Source: Sipunculus nudus (Eukaryota > Annelida > Sipuncula > Golfingiida > Sipunculidae). Taken from it: 64,000 nucleotides of DNA. Below are positions 10,121 to 20,745 of this stretch, piece by piece. The translations under genes were made by a program, and so were the position numbers. The stretch lies in NCBI GenBank assembly GCA_026874595.1, contig CM049310.1, forward strand, positions 29,127,058-29,191,057, given 5' to 3'. Under the pieces are notes generated by a model. The model saw only the letters and a program-made list of their open reading frames with translations. It was not told the origin of the DNA and ran no database searches. Position 1 is the first letter of the stretch. The number at the start of each line of letters is the position of its first letter.

Positions 10121-11164
10121 AGAAGTGGTCTACTCTTTTATTTCATCCATTCCATGAAAATTATCGAGCCCTGCTTGATTTATTTATGCATTTATGCATC
10201 TGTTGCTTAGACAGTATATGAGTGTAGACTTCATTAAATCAATGTTATGTGTACAAGGCATTAAAACAACTGTTCAATTTGGTATGTATTATATTCAGTT
10301 ACTCATTTGAAAATTTAAGAAGAGTATAATTATAGAGAATCAATCACCTCTCAGTTTGTCTATCAGTCTGCTGTCATTATTCCATGTGTGATTGAACATT
10401 TCAAATCAGTTTCTCAGTTTTTCTCAGTTTATAGTACTAATAAATTCAAGAAATATGTAAAATAATGAGGCTTCTATTCAATGATATATATATATATATG
10501 TGTGTGTGTCTGTGACACTTGGGTGTACGTGTTTGTTTGTGAGTGAAAGTGTATGAGAGTGCATGTGTTTAACACAATCATTAATTTCATACTTATATAT
10601 ATGGATAACATTAAATTTTTTATTATTTCAGCTTTGATACATTATATAACAGTGCAACCTGATTGCATGTGGGGGGTATAAACTGGCCTAGGCTGTTATT
10701 TACCCGGGTATAAACTGGGCAGGGGGTATAATCTTGCCTGTTACACCGGTTCACAACATGGACAACCAAAGATCATTCAAGCTTAAAAGGATTATGCGAG
10801 ACAAATTTGATCTATGCACTTATTATGTTATGAAGCTTTGATTTTCTGAATATTTTAGAACAGCCAAAAAAAAAAGAAAGACCTCAAAACAGGCCGGGGG
10901 TGTAATCCATCCTCAGAAAGCATATCACTTAATATAAAAAAGTCTACAACATGGTTCAAAAACAAACAAGTGAATGCAGCAACTCCTTATTGGCTACTAG
11001 GCCTTTCAGGTTATTTAGATAAGAAAAACAGTGGCTATTATTCCAGTGTCAACCATTTTCATAGGACTGCCCATTTAAAAAGGAAATTACCAGTTTACAT
11101 GGGAATTCCTATTTTCATTTCATGATCCATTCCACAGCTGTATGTTCCATACAGCTGGTAATTG
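10121..11164. other. Intergenic AT-rich stretch with a (TA)n(TG)n microsatellite
   Basis: A short TA run passes into TG repeats at about 10484-10508. A small CG-rich patch near 10665-10745 repeats GTATAAACTGG. Nothing coding was recognised. The last 40 bp form the left flank of the next element and match repeat units at 13317 and 13396. Confidence 0.5.
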
Positions 11165-13141
11165 TATCCGCCAAAACAGAGTTTTGCGGATACTATGTTT
11201 TCAGCTGCACGCCGCCGCCGCCGCGGCGTAGGTGTCCGGAGAACTCCTCCGTAACCGCTGGGCGGAATTTTCCGAAACCCGGGATTATGTTCGGGTCACA
11301 TGTGAACTGCTGCGCCCCGATTTTGTTTTGACCTCTGACCTTTCCTCTACGCTCTGCGTCCGTTTGTGCGTCTGTTTCCACACATAAACCAACATATCTC
11401 GGGAACCGTTTGACCGATCAGTAAATTTTTTGCACAAATGTAGCCCTCGGAGAGCTTTATAACATACACCAAAAATGGTGGCGCCACCTGCAACCATGTT
11501 TGCACAGTGTCCATCTGTTCGTCTGCCTTGGGTTAAAATCATTCATATTTATACAGTGACTTGACTAATTCACCTGAAATTCGGCATGCGTAAACATCCT
11601 GGATAGCTTTTCTGATTTTATGACAGGTGGCGCCACCTACATTCACGTTTACGCTGCAGACATCCAAGCTCATATCTCGGGAACCGACTGATCAGGAAAA
11701 TTCTTTTGCACAAATGTAGCCCTTGGAGAGCTTTATAACATACACCAAAAATGGTGGCGCCACCTGCAACCATGTTTGCACAGTGTCCATCTGTTCGTCT
11801 GCCTTGGATTAAAATCACTCATATCTCTGCAGTGACTTGACTAATTCACCTGAAATTCGGCATGCATATACATCCTGGATAGCTTTTCTGATTTTATGAC
11901 AGGTGGCGCCACCTACATTCACGTTTACGCTGCAGACATCCAAGCTCATATCTCGGGAACCGTTTGACCGATCAGGAAAATTCTTTTGCACAAATGTAGC
12001 CCTTGGAGAGCTTTATAACATACACCAAAAATGGTGGTGCTACCTGCAACCATGTTTGCACAGTGTCCATCTGTTTGTCTGCCTTGGGTTAAAATCACTC
12101 ATATCTCTGCAGTGACTTGACTAATTCACCTGAAATTTGGCATGCGTATACATCCTGGATAGCTTTTCTGATTTTATGACAGATGGCGCCACCTACATTC
12201 ACGTTTACGCTGCAGACATCCAAGCTCATATCTCAGGAACCGTTTGAACGATCAGGAAAATTATTTTGCACAAATGTAGCCCTTGGAGAGCTTTATAACA
12301 TACACAAAAAATGGTGGCGCCACCTGCAACCATGTTTGCACAGTGTCCATCTGTTCATCTGCCTTGTTTTAAAATCACTCATATCTCTGCAGTGGTTTGA
12401 CTAATTCACCTGAAATTCGGCATGCTTATACATCCTGGAGAGCTTTTCTGATTTTATGACAGGTGGCGCCACCTACAATCAAATTTACGCTGCAGACATC
12501 CAAGCTCATATCTCGGGAACCGTTTGACCGATTGGGCCAAAATTTTGCATGTGTATAAATCTCATATAGCTCTTTATCATACGCAAAACTGGTGGCGCCA
12601 CCTGCAGCCATGTTCGCACAGCTCCCGTCTGTTTGTCTGCTATGGGATAAAATCACTCATATCTCGGCAGTGGTTTGACATATCTGCCTAAAATTTTGCA
12701 AGTTTATACATCCCCGACAGCTCTCTTGATTTTATGACAGGTGGCGCCACCTGCATTCTAGTTTATGCAGCAGATATCCAAGCTCATATCTTGGGAACCG
12801 TTTGACCGATTGGGCCAAAGTTTTGCATGTGTATAGTTCTCACAAAGCTCTTTAATCATACGCTAAACTGGTTGCGCCACCTGCAACCCTTTTTTGCACA
12901 GCGTCCATCTGTTTGTCTGCCAAGGGCAAAAATCACTCATATACAATATAGTGGTTTGACTTATCTGCCTTAAATTTTGCATATGTATACAACTTGGACG
13001 GCTTTCTGGATTTTTTGGTAGGTAGCGCAACCTACATACACAATTTGGCTGCAGACATCCATGCTAATATGCAACACTTCACCCGTTCCACTCTGATTTA
13101 GGCGGATACAAGTAGTCGCTTGTCGACTACCCGTATTCTAG
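11165..13141 (+). mobile_element. Satellite-carrying Helitron-like element (~1.98 kb)
   Basis: The left end holds an inverted repeat GTATCCGC (11164-11171) / GCGGATAC (11186-11193) and a CG-rich block. The right end has a 7-bp-stem hairpin GTAGTCG (13112-13118) / CGACTAC (13124-13130), then after 7 bases CTAG at 13138-13141. A hairpin a few bases before CTRR is the classical Helitron 3' end. GGCGGATAC recurs just before the hairpin, echoing the left end. Between the ends lie six tandem ~278-bp units. There is no Rep/helicase gene, so the element would be non-autonomous. The flanks match an ~80-bp repeat that recurs uninterrupted at 13317. Confidence 0.65.
11340..13060 (+). repeat. ~278-bp satellite array, about six units
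   Basis: The marker CATATCTCGGGAACC or close variants begins at 11394, 11671, 11947, 12227, 12507 and 12785, giving spacings of 277, 276, 280, 280 and 278 bp. Each unit also holds two inverted cores, TGGCGCCACCTGCAAC and GGTGGCGCCACCTAC. The left four units are closely alike and the right two more diverged. Short frames of 66-85 codons that recur in it are by-products of the repeat. Confidence 0.9.
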
Positions 13142-13144
13142 TTA

Positions 13145-13500
13145 ATACTTGGTAGTTATATCTGAGAGGTTATAATTTGAGGTTGTGCTACTTTATGCAT
13201 GATATATGGATTATTGTTTTTTTTGCTTTGCCCTGATCCCAGATTTTCTGTATAACAAACCAGGTTATAATACTATCGAGTAAACCATTCAGTGTTTATT
13301 AAGAAAGGATAAGAGTGGTCCATTCCACAGCTTTATTTTCAAGGCAGCAGGTGATTGATACTTGGTAGCTTTTTATAAATTTATTGCTTGAGGTGAGTCC
13401 ATTCTATAAGTTTTTGTTCAAGGCAACTGATAATTGATACTTTGTAGCAAAACGTGAAGGTTTTTGTTTGAGACTGAGCTACTTTTTACATATTTTTAAG
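13145..13500 (+). repeat. Diverged ~80-bp repeat units flanking the Helitron-like element
   Basis: TCCATTCCACAGCT...GATACTTGGTAG occurs at 13317-13368 and in diverged form from 13396. The same unit is split in two by the Helitron-like element: its left half is 11124-11164 and its right half starts at 13145 (ATACTTGGTAG). Confidence 0.6.
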
Positions 13501-13915
13501 TTTATTTCTTTATCCTTTTATTCCACTTGTTATTGTGTGATTTAAGAAATCACATGTGACCACTGGTAATGTTTTCATGCTGTTAACAGGTCGAGGACGA
13601 CTGCAGATTTAAGTACGAACTTCTTTTTTAGGACATACTTGCTTCATTAGCCAAAATAATAGGACTGTCAAGCATCCCTAGATTCAAGTACTCTATGTAC
13701 TTTGAAGGAAGTAAGGCAATAATATTATTTCATCTTGGTGTATCTTGCTCTTTGTACATTTTCTAGCCAGTTACTTTGATTTTGTAGTTTATTTGTTGGT
13801 GATAAAGCATATGGCGTTCTTGTGTGTGTTGAGCAGAATTTTATTTTTCTGGTTTTGGCAGGCTATTTATTTTAAACTTAACTGAGGACAGATCAGCTGA
13901 TCTATGGCATAGACC
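13501..13915. other. Spacer with no recognisable feature
   Basis: AT-rich single-copy-looking sequence. No motif was seen. Confidence 0.4.
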
Positions 13916-13950
13916 ATGCCTCCCCGAAAGCATTCCCCAAAATGGTAAGT
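13916..13950 (+). other. Possible first coding exon of a DIRS-type element with splice donor
   Basis: ATG at 13916 opens a ten-codon frame MPPRKHSPKM, cut at 13945 by GTAAGT, a perfect 5' splice site. Other DIRS gag-like frames in the window begin MPK (34022 and 61793). It lies about 1.7 kb before DIRS RNase H sequence in the same orientation. The link is an inference. Confidence 0.35.
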
Positions 13951-14649
13951 TATGTCAGGTATGATACCTTAAGTATAGATAAGCTATTAAAAAGGCTGTA
14001 GTGAGTGAAAAACATCAACACTAGAGAGGTTTCATGTTAAATTGTTATGTGTAGGATTTTGAGATGTGGGCTTTAGGCAGTGTGGTCTTGATTAAACTAA
14101 AATAATTAGTTATGAAATATTATAAATATTAAGTAATTAGTTCATTTATCAGGATTAGGGATAAATATTCAGAGATAAGTAAACTGAATATTTTTCAGGG
14201 GAAGTTTCCCTTCCTTAAATATACCCTGATGTTCAAAATTAGCCCCCCCCCCCCCCCAACTCTATGATCTTGTTTTTAAATATTTTGCATGATTGAACAG
14301 AGTACTAACATTTGTTCATTTGCAGAATTCTGTTTTTTATATAGATAGTTTGTTTGTACCAGATAGGTGGTTGTAAAGTGTTTGTATGTGGTGATATACA
14401 GCAGCTTTGATATGAGCAGGTATGAACCATGTCCAATTAAGAAACTTGGACAGGTGTCTCCAGAAGAACCAGTGCTACACCAGGGTTTTTAACCAGGAAG
14501 GTAAATTAGCATGGCACACTCCATGAAAATCCACAGAATAAGGCTGTATCAGAATGTGTGACCATCATGGATCTTAGTGTGGTAAATGATGGAGTACTTC
14601 TCATAAAGGAGATCACACCTCTAGGCCTGCAGAAGTACCACCCACCAGC

Positions 14650-14900
14650 CCTGTTCCGTCATTTATACCACAAACCATCCCTGCTACATCAGAGGTACAT
14701 ACACTAGGCCTGTTGCATCAGAGGTACCAAAAACCATCCCTGCAACATCAGTACCACAAACCATTCCTGCTACATCAGAGGTACCACTAACCATCCCTTG
14801 CTACATCAGAAGTACCACAAACCATCCCTGCTACATCAGAGGTACGACAAACCATTCCTGCTACATCAGAGGTACCACAAACCATCCCTGGGGCCTCAGA
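14650..14900 (+). repeat. 30-bp minisatellite (coding-phase TSEVPQTIPA repeat)
   Basis: Repeats of a unit including CATCCCTGCTACATCAGAGG with length variants. In one frame it reads TSEVPQTIPA several times, and 30 bp preserves the phase. The surrounding frame is broken, and upstream and downstream translations gave no recognisable family. It may be part of a DIRS-element gag or an unrelated gene remnant. Confidence 0.6.
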
Positions 14901-15343
14901 GAAACAGACACCAGGTGAAGTAGCCAAGTCTGCGGGCACCTCAGAAAAAATCAGCTCCAAGAAAAGCAACTTTGAGAGACAATATACATGAAAAGATCCA
15001 CACAGCAAAAGCCATAAAAGCCAAATCAACTGTCGAGACACTATGTGCAGTCTGCAAAGGACTGATGGGTGGGGTGGGAAAACGAGGAGAGGTGTGGGAC
15101 TTGGGTTCACAGAAGATGCATCAGATGGACTGAAGTACCTGATTATTTTTAAAACCAACCATCAAGTCTCCCCATGTATCTTCTTTTTCTATTGTGCTGT
15201 AAGCCACTTTTTCATGGACTGATATGATGCATGAGCACCTCCACCTCCTTAAATCTGTAAAGCAATTTTGCTGCCAGTCAGTGTGTATAACATAACTGAT
15301 TCACGAAAATGATCAGGGAGTGTTAAACTTGAAGCAGTCAAGC

Positions 15344-15598
15344 TCAACACACTGACTCCACAGTTTTACACATCTTATATGATACAGTCTCAGAGAGTTC
15401 AGTATTTTTTACTGTATACCCATTCAGGAAGGACAGTAACAAACAATTCTTCTTTACATGACAGGTAGAGGCATCAATATTTAGCAAAGTTTGCAATGAT
15501 TTGTCCCTAGACGAAAGTTTTACATTATCTGTTGATGCCTCAGACCTTTCAAGTTCATATGCCACCTTTAATTTTTCCTCTATGGAAAGCTTGCTCAT
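15344..15598 (-). CDS. Unrecognised 84-residue reading frame
   Basis: An uninterrupted frame from ATG at 15598 to a stop at 15344-15346. It begins MSKLSIEEKLKVAYELERSE, predicted helical and charged, and contains LSSRDKSLQTLLNID and KKNCLLLSFLNGYTVKN. I cannot assign a family. It runs opposite to the DIRS fragment that starts about 40 bp away. The residue composition is more protein-like than most short frames here, but no promoter or intron signal supports it. It may be a fragment of a repetitive gene. Confidence 0.25.
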   Translation of the reverse strand: MSKLSIEEKLKVAYELERSEASTDNVKLSSRDKSLQTLLNIDASTCHVKKNCLLLSFLNGYTVKNTELSETVSYKMCKTVESVC

Positions 15599-15639
15599 GT
15601 CCTGACTTCCCTCTAACTTTCTCTGTTTAGGTGCCCAGA

Positions 15640-16110
15640 CTGTTCACCTGAAGATGTCAGGCTAAATACAAAAGCTTAAAAGGACCTCAAACTGTGGGAC
15701 ACCTTTTTATCTTCCAACAATGGCAAGTCATTCTTTATAAGGGAAATGGTGGATTTAACAGAGGAGCATTTGTTCACAGATGCAGCACAAGCGGTGGGCT
15801 ATGGAGCTATCTATATGGGTAAGCATGGTTCTTGGGGATTTGGCCAAAGCCTTGGACAACTATGAACATTGTTATCCTTGAACTTTACCCAATAGTTGTA
15901 GCAGTAGAATGTTGGAAAGAAAGTCTAAAGAATAAGGCAGTTAAAAATTCATACAGATAACATGGCACTGGTATAAATCATAGAATCCAAAATTTATAAA
16001 GATCAGAAAGTTATGGTGCTGATCTGAAGGTTAGTGCTTGTAACCTTACAATTCAATATATTATTTGAAGCTTTACATGTTCCAGGTCATTCTAACCTTT
16101 TGGCAGATGC
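15640..16110 (+). pseudogene. DIRS-type retroelement RNase H remnant
   Basis: RNase H removes RNA from the RNA/DNA hybrid in reverse transcription. The frame reads LFTDAAQAVGYGAIYMGKHG with the first catalytic Asp at 15779-15781, then after a frame change LKIHTDNMALV with a second catalytic Asp, and finally LFEALHVPGHSNLLADALF. This block order is that of DIRS-family RNase H. The RT that should precede it is missing. Several stops and frame changes are present. Confidence 0.75.
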
Positions 16111-16870
16111 TCTTTTCGTTCTCAGGTGTCAGCATTCCGGAAATAAGCACCATGAATGGACTGAGAGCTGCAGGATCTGCCACCAGTTCCAGAATCTCTC
16201 AGCTAATGACCCTTGGGAAACAACTAGTCAGTAACAGCTTAGCTAATTCCACACAGGCATCCTACCATAAAGCTATAAAAGACCTGGTCACCTTCTGTAA
16301 TCCCGAATGGGCAACAGTGTTCATGTTTCTATTAGATACATTTGATAAAGGGTGCACAGGGAGTATGTTAGCTGCTTCTGCCTCAGCTATATCAGCATAT
16401 CATCATAAAATCAGTAACTTGCCAGATATCATAGCTCCATTTGCCATTAAAAAACTCCTCATGGGGGAACAAAAACTCTGTCTTGTAGTCAATCTAGGTA
16501 CACAATAACTAAAACAATGATTCTAAAGACTCAAAGAATAGTGATCCAGAGTCTCAGACTTTTGTAAATATTCAATAAAGCCAGCATAACTGCCCGATAT
16601 CCTTAACAAAGCAATATTTTAAGTTGAGAGGCACGGCACCAGAGCCTCTATTTGCTTATCCAGATGGTTACCCCATAAATAGGAACATTTTTTACCCTAA
16701 CCTTAAGGCAACCCTCTTGGCAGCAGGTTATTATACCATTAAATACTCTGGCCATAGCTTCTGAATATAGCAGCAACTGACGACAGCGGAAGGTTGAACA
16801 GACTCTCAAATTAGAGCCTTAGGTCGATGGGAAACCGAAGCATTTAAACTTTATTTAAGGTTACACCTGT
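16111..16870 (+). pseudogene. DIRS-type tyrosine recombinase remnant
   Basis: DIRS elements integrate with a tyrosine recombinase instead of a DDE integrase. An open stretch to 16508 holds the N-terminal core-binding domain (LANSTQASYHKAIKDLVTF and a helical region). After frame changes the catalytic domain appears as KLRGTAPEPLFAYPDG, GHSF followed by a TGA in place of the expected Arg, then IRALGRWETEAFKLYLR, with the conserved GRW and the position of the catalytic Tyr. The order RNase H then recombinase is correct for DIRS. The copy is inactive. Confidence 0.75.
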
Positions 16871-16957
16871 TAGAGTAATGTTTCACCAGACTAAATACTC
16901 AGATGTCTTGAATCTCCAATCTGATTAACCAATCTTTAAAACATTCTTCTCTTAATA

Positions 16958-17144
16958 GTTTTGGATCTGTGAGAACCAAAACATTATTAACCCTTACTCC
17001 CCCCCCCCCCCCTGTTTTGGTTCTGTGGGGACCAAAACATCTACCTCCTTCTACCAGAACATTAACCCCCCTCTCTCTGTTTTGGATATGTAGGGACTAA
17101 AATAGTCTAATAATTCTTCGTTTTGGATCCATGGGAACCAAATC
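16958..17144 (+). repeat. Four 25-bp imperfect inverted repeats downstream of the DIRS recombinase
   Basis: GTTTTGG(A/T)TC...ACCAAAAC occurs at 16958-16982, 17014-17038, 17079-17103 and 17120-17144. The first two have complementary ends of seven to eight bases and can fold into hairpins; the last two have lost one or two pairs. Spacing is 41-65 bp, with C-rich runs between. Their position just after the recombinase suggests DIRS terminal or internal complementary sequences. Confidence 0.7.
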
Positions 17145-19249
17145 ACCAGTCTCTCCACCCCCACCCCCACCCCCAATCCTTAGGCAGCATAGTGTAATAT
17201 TTTCATGGTACAGTCAATCCCACTTTGTGTCATATCAGTTAATAGAAAATCCTGCTTGTTGTCACATAAATCTGAAATCCCAAACCATTTCCTATATAAA
17301 CAATTGTAAATCTGACCGTTTAATACCATGAAATATTGTCATATTCCTGTTTATTGTCATGCTTGGAACCCTTGACAGTGAAACCAGTTCGCATTTAATA
17401 TCACATCAAACCTGTGTGCGGTAGGCAAATGCAGTGATGCAAGCGAGTCACTCCTCGTCACTTAGCTAATTAACATCTTTAGATACGACAGTAATCCTGA
17501 TCATTACTTTTCTTCGTACATTAACAAGGGCAATGTTTACGATCACATATCATACATAATTAACTTCTGGCCTTTGAAAGGCCACGTTTTAAACTTCAGT
17601 CACATTTTGCCGAGATTATATAAAGCACAAGCTCTAAACATTGCTTTCCACTGGAAATTCCCTTTATGGGTCAACGAAAAGCTGGAGGATTAGTGAGCAC
17701 TGGAGGAGATACCTGGTCAAAAACCTCAATCGCGGCGAAACTTCAGAAAGTTGAAGATGTCTGCTCCCTGAACAGTCCTATCATAAAGACGATCATGGAA
17801 GTTTGTGTCATAAATAAGATATCCGGAAAATAAGGCGCAACAGTCGGGCAAAGAATTATTTAGTAAAATAGTTTGTTACAAATATCGTTTTAACTGTGCG
17901 GCATATTTCCAGAAATTTTACCTCATGACCCAAACACTGCATCTCTTTCTGTTGGCAAGTTGGATTTTTGTCAGTTATTGCGGCATGCGGCATAAAACTT
18001 ACAGGAAATAAATTTTAAGTTGTGCATAAACATAATTTGATATGCTGTTGTGCAATAAAAATATTCATAAAAATTCCTGTTTCCTGTTTATTGAGGATTC
18101 ATTTAATATCATAAGAGACATTACGCTTCTTCTATGACTCAAAAGTACATCAATGTTGAAGCTCGGATAATGTCACATCCCGGTTATTATCATTATTTAT
18201 GCATGCACCACTGTTATGACAATAAGCGAGCTTCACTGTATTCCTTATGGTATTAGTTGCACAGTAATATAGAACATTGGTTGGGGGGGGCCTACAGCCG
18301 TTGGCATTTTGCCCCCACCTGAATGTTAGATTGATGCCAAATTTTTTAGAAAAAAGAATATGTAAGTGATTCAGAAAACTAATTTGACGCAGGGCACCTA
18401 GTATCATATTATTAATATTGAATTATTACTTCATTAAAATGGTCTCGGTCAAACATTTCCTCCTATTTACTTGTTACTTGTCTGTAAATTGGCAAGTTTG
18501 AATGGAATAAGTGTGCCTTCCTCCTTAAGCCGTATGAGTCAGTATGAGTGTGATTTAACAGTAATAATGCTCTGCTGTGTGCCTCAGACAAGGAAAAGAT
18601 AGAAGAACATGTAAAAGTTATCGTGGAAATATTGGAGTCATAATTTGCCAAACGCAAATATCTCAGAGGACATGATGAGAAAGTTGGGTGGGTTTTTGAG
18701 GGGGAGGGAACGTGAGGATAGGCGTAAATTCTTCCTGTTTACAGTTGCTATTTATAAAGAAATGCATAACTCCAGGTTCTCTAATATATTCGAACTGTTT
18801 GAAGGCATGCCATTGTTTAGGCAACCATGGCTATAAACACCTAACTGTGAACCATACAGAAAACTTTTGTGATCCAATCACAGGGTGTCCCATGAACTGT
18901 ATAGAAAGTACCTAGCAGAAGATTAAGAAAGGTGTCACTATACCCAGTAAGGGGGTAGCCCCCTCACCCCTGCTAAAACGATCCCCGTGAAATTATTGTG
19001 TATGATGGCAGCATAGTTTGTGCACAAGGGAATATGAATCTGGAGACACAAACAATGATGGATTGATATATTTGTGGGTATATTTCTCATACATTACTTA
19101 TACATAACAAGTGGTGACAAGCTAGTATGAGTGTGCAACCACTGCTCGCATATCTTTCTCTCCCTCCTTACCCATGGATTACGTGGCTGAATCTGTTTTA
19201 AAATTACCTGATTGCATCTGAGGCAAATAAAAACCCGGACGCACACAAA
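17145..19249. other. Mostly unannotated AT-rich region
   Basis: Contains an inverted repeat AATATTTTCATGGTA (17196-17210) / TACCATGAAATATT (17324-17337), and a TATATAA at about 17620 followed 40 bp later by a 55-codon frame at 17666-17833 starting MGQRKAGGLV, with no recognised family. A G-run and short frames near 18150-18900 show no motif. ACAAGTGGTGACAAGC near 19107 resembles the start of a gypsy leader. Confidence 0.4.
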
Positions 19250-20055
19250 ACAGTGGTTCTGTTGCACTGCCTGAGCACAAAAGGACAAGTTATCTTTTAT
19301 TCTTTGTCTCCTGTAACTGACACTTACAATTCAACTATGATGTTGTTAGATCAAAATTTCTGTACGGCTATCAACGTCAGCGCAAGATGTTACTGCTTCC
19401 ATTTACAAGGTCAGCTACCAGTTGAGGTCGTTGGATCAATTTATCAATGCCCTTAGAAACTCAATCACAAGATATGATTATGGCTACTCAGCAGATGAGA
19501 TGATAAGGGATCAACTCATTGAAAAAAACAAATGTTCCTCATATCGGAGAAAGATTGTTACTTGAAACAGACTTAACCCTTTCACATGCCATTACAAAAG
19601 GATAGAAAATTGAAACTGCGCTCAGAGAATCACAGTGCTAAGCCAGTGCTGCCACCTGTGTGGGTCCTACAAACACTAATTTCTCCTCCCGTTCTATGTC
19701 GGGCTCAGTCAATAAAATGTTTAACAAACGTTTTCCTGCTACTTCTAGTTCTACTCACCAAGAAAGCTTTCTGTATTCAATTCTAGGCCATCCAAACCAG
19801 TGTCCGCCAGCTACTAACTCTTTCTGCTATTGTTGTGGTAGTGCTAGTCACAAGGGCTAACTACTGACAATGCCCCACTCGTGATAAGAGATGTCCCACT
19901 AGCAAGAAAATTGGACATTTCAGTAAAGTATGCAAATCTGCTCCACAACAGGTTAACCGTATTCAAATTTCCAAGACTAGTGATGAAAACACTAGTACTG
20001 CTGGAGACTTGGTTGTGTTATCTGTTACTGATGATGTTACTTTCAATTTGGTATA
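19250..20055 (+). pseudogene. Ty3/gypsy gag remnant with zinc knuckles
   Basis: Gag forms the retroelement particle. In broken frames the text reads TKGQVIFYSLSPVTDTYN, a helical capsid-like part, then YSADEMIRDQLIEK and RLLLETDLTLSHAIT, the typical end of invertebrate gypsy capsids. Two CCHC-like knuckles follow: CYCCGSASHKG near 19830 and CPTSKKIGHFSKVCK near 19890-19930. The frame is interrupted by stops and is then cut at about 20055 by a LINE. The matching protease resumes at about 23208 beyond the LINE, so gag and protease belong to one element. Confidence 0.75.
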
Positions 20056-20745
20056 CATGACACAGTACTTTTATGGTTTTCCTCATACCTGAGAAACCTC
20101 TCCCCAGCTGTTATTGTTGACGGTAGATTGTCTGACCCATGCTCTCTATTGTACGGTGTCCCCCAGGGTTCCGTGTTGGGGCCTGTACTTTTCACTTTAT
20201 ATTCACAACCTTTGTCTGATATTATAACTGCTCATAATTGTGCTTTTCATAAGTATGCGGATGACACCGAGCTATCTAAAAGTAACAAACCGGACCAATT
20301 TAGTTCTGTACAGCTGAGTATACAGAATTGTATTGAAGATGTCCTCTCTTGGATGACCAGCAACAAACTTAAACTGAATACTGATAAGACCGAAGTTATG
20401 CCAGTTGGCTCTCACTCCTGTCTTCAGATGATTAACAACGCCCCCCTTAGCGTTTGTGGTAGTAATGTCACTTTCCAGACTTCTGTGAAATACCTCGGTG
20501 TGAAAATTGATCGAACACTTTCCATGCATGATCATATTAATAGCGTGTGTCGTGCAGTTTTTCTCGAACTCCGACGTATTGCTTCCATCCGGCGTTTCCT
20601 AACCTCCAGCGTTAGTGCTAGGCTAGTCTGTGCTACTATTACATCACGCCTTGATTATTGTATTTCAATTTTGGTAGGTTTACTGTTAGAACAAATCTCA
20701 CGGTTGCAAAAGCTTCAAAATAATGCAGCCCGTGTTATTCTTAAA
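20056..20745 (+). pseudogene. LINE reverse transcriptase, first part (5'-truncated)
   Basis: An open frame runs without a stop from near 20092 and reads VPQGSVLGPVLF, KYADDTELS with the catalytic YADD at 20254-20265, WMTSNKLKLNTDKTEV, VKYLGVKIDRTLS and LQKLQNNAARVIL. These are RT domains 4 to 7 and the thumb of a non-LTR retrotransposon, of CR1/L2/jockey-like type. The upstream RT and endonuclease are missing, as in the usual 5' truncation of LINEs. The frame is cut at 20745 by HLR copy C and continues at 22675 in the same reading phase once that copy is ignored. Confidence 0.9.

Noticed and set aside
11122-12656. Several 62-85-codon frames on both strands
   Set aside because: They recur with the ~278-bp satellite units and share no known domain; a by-product of the tandem repeat.
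11340-13060. CRISPR-like array
   Set aside because: Units are ~278 bp with no short repeat/unique spacer pattern, and the context is eukaryotic.
14787-15158. 123-codon minus-strand frame ending in GMVCGTSDVA repeats
   Set aside because: Antisense of the 30-bp minisatellite, with no motif in its other part.
17196-17337. Inverted repeat AATATTTTCATGGTA/TACCATGAAATATT as a MITE
   Set aside because: The arms are short with an indel, there is no target duplication and no second copy in the window; too weak to call.
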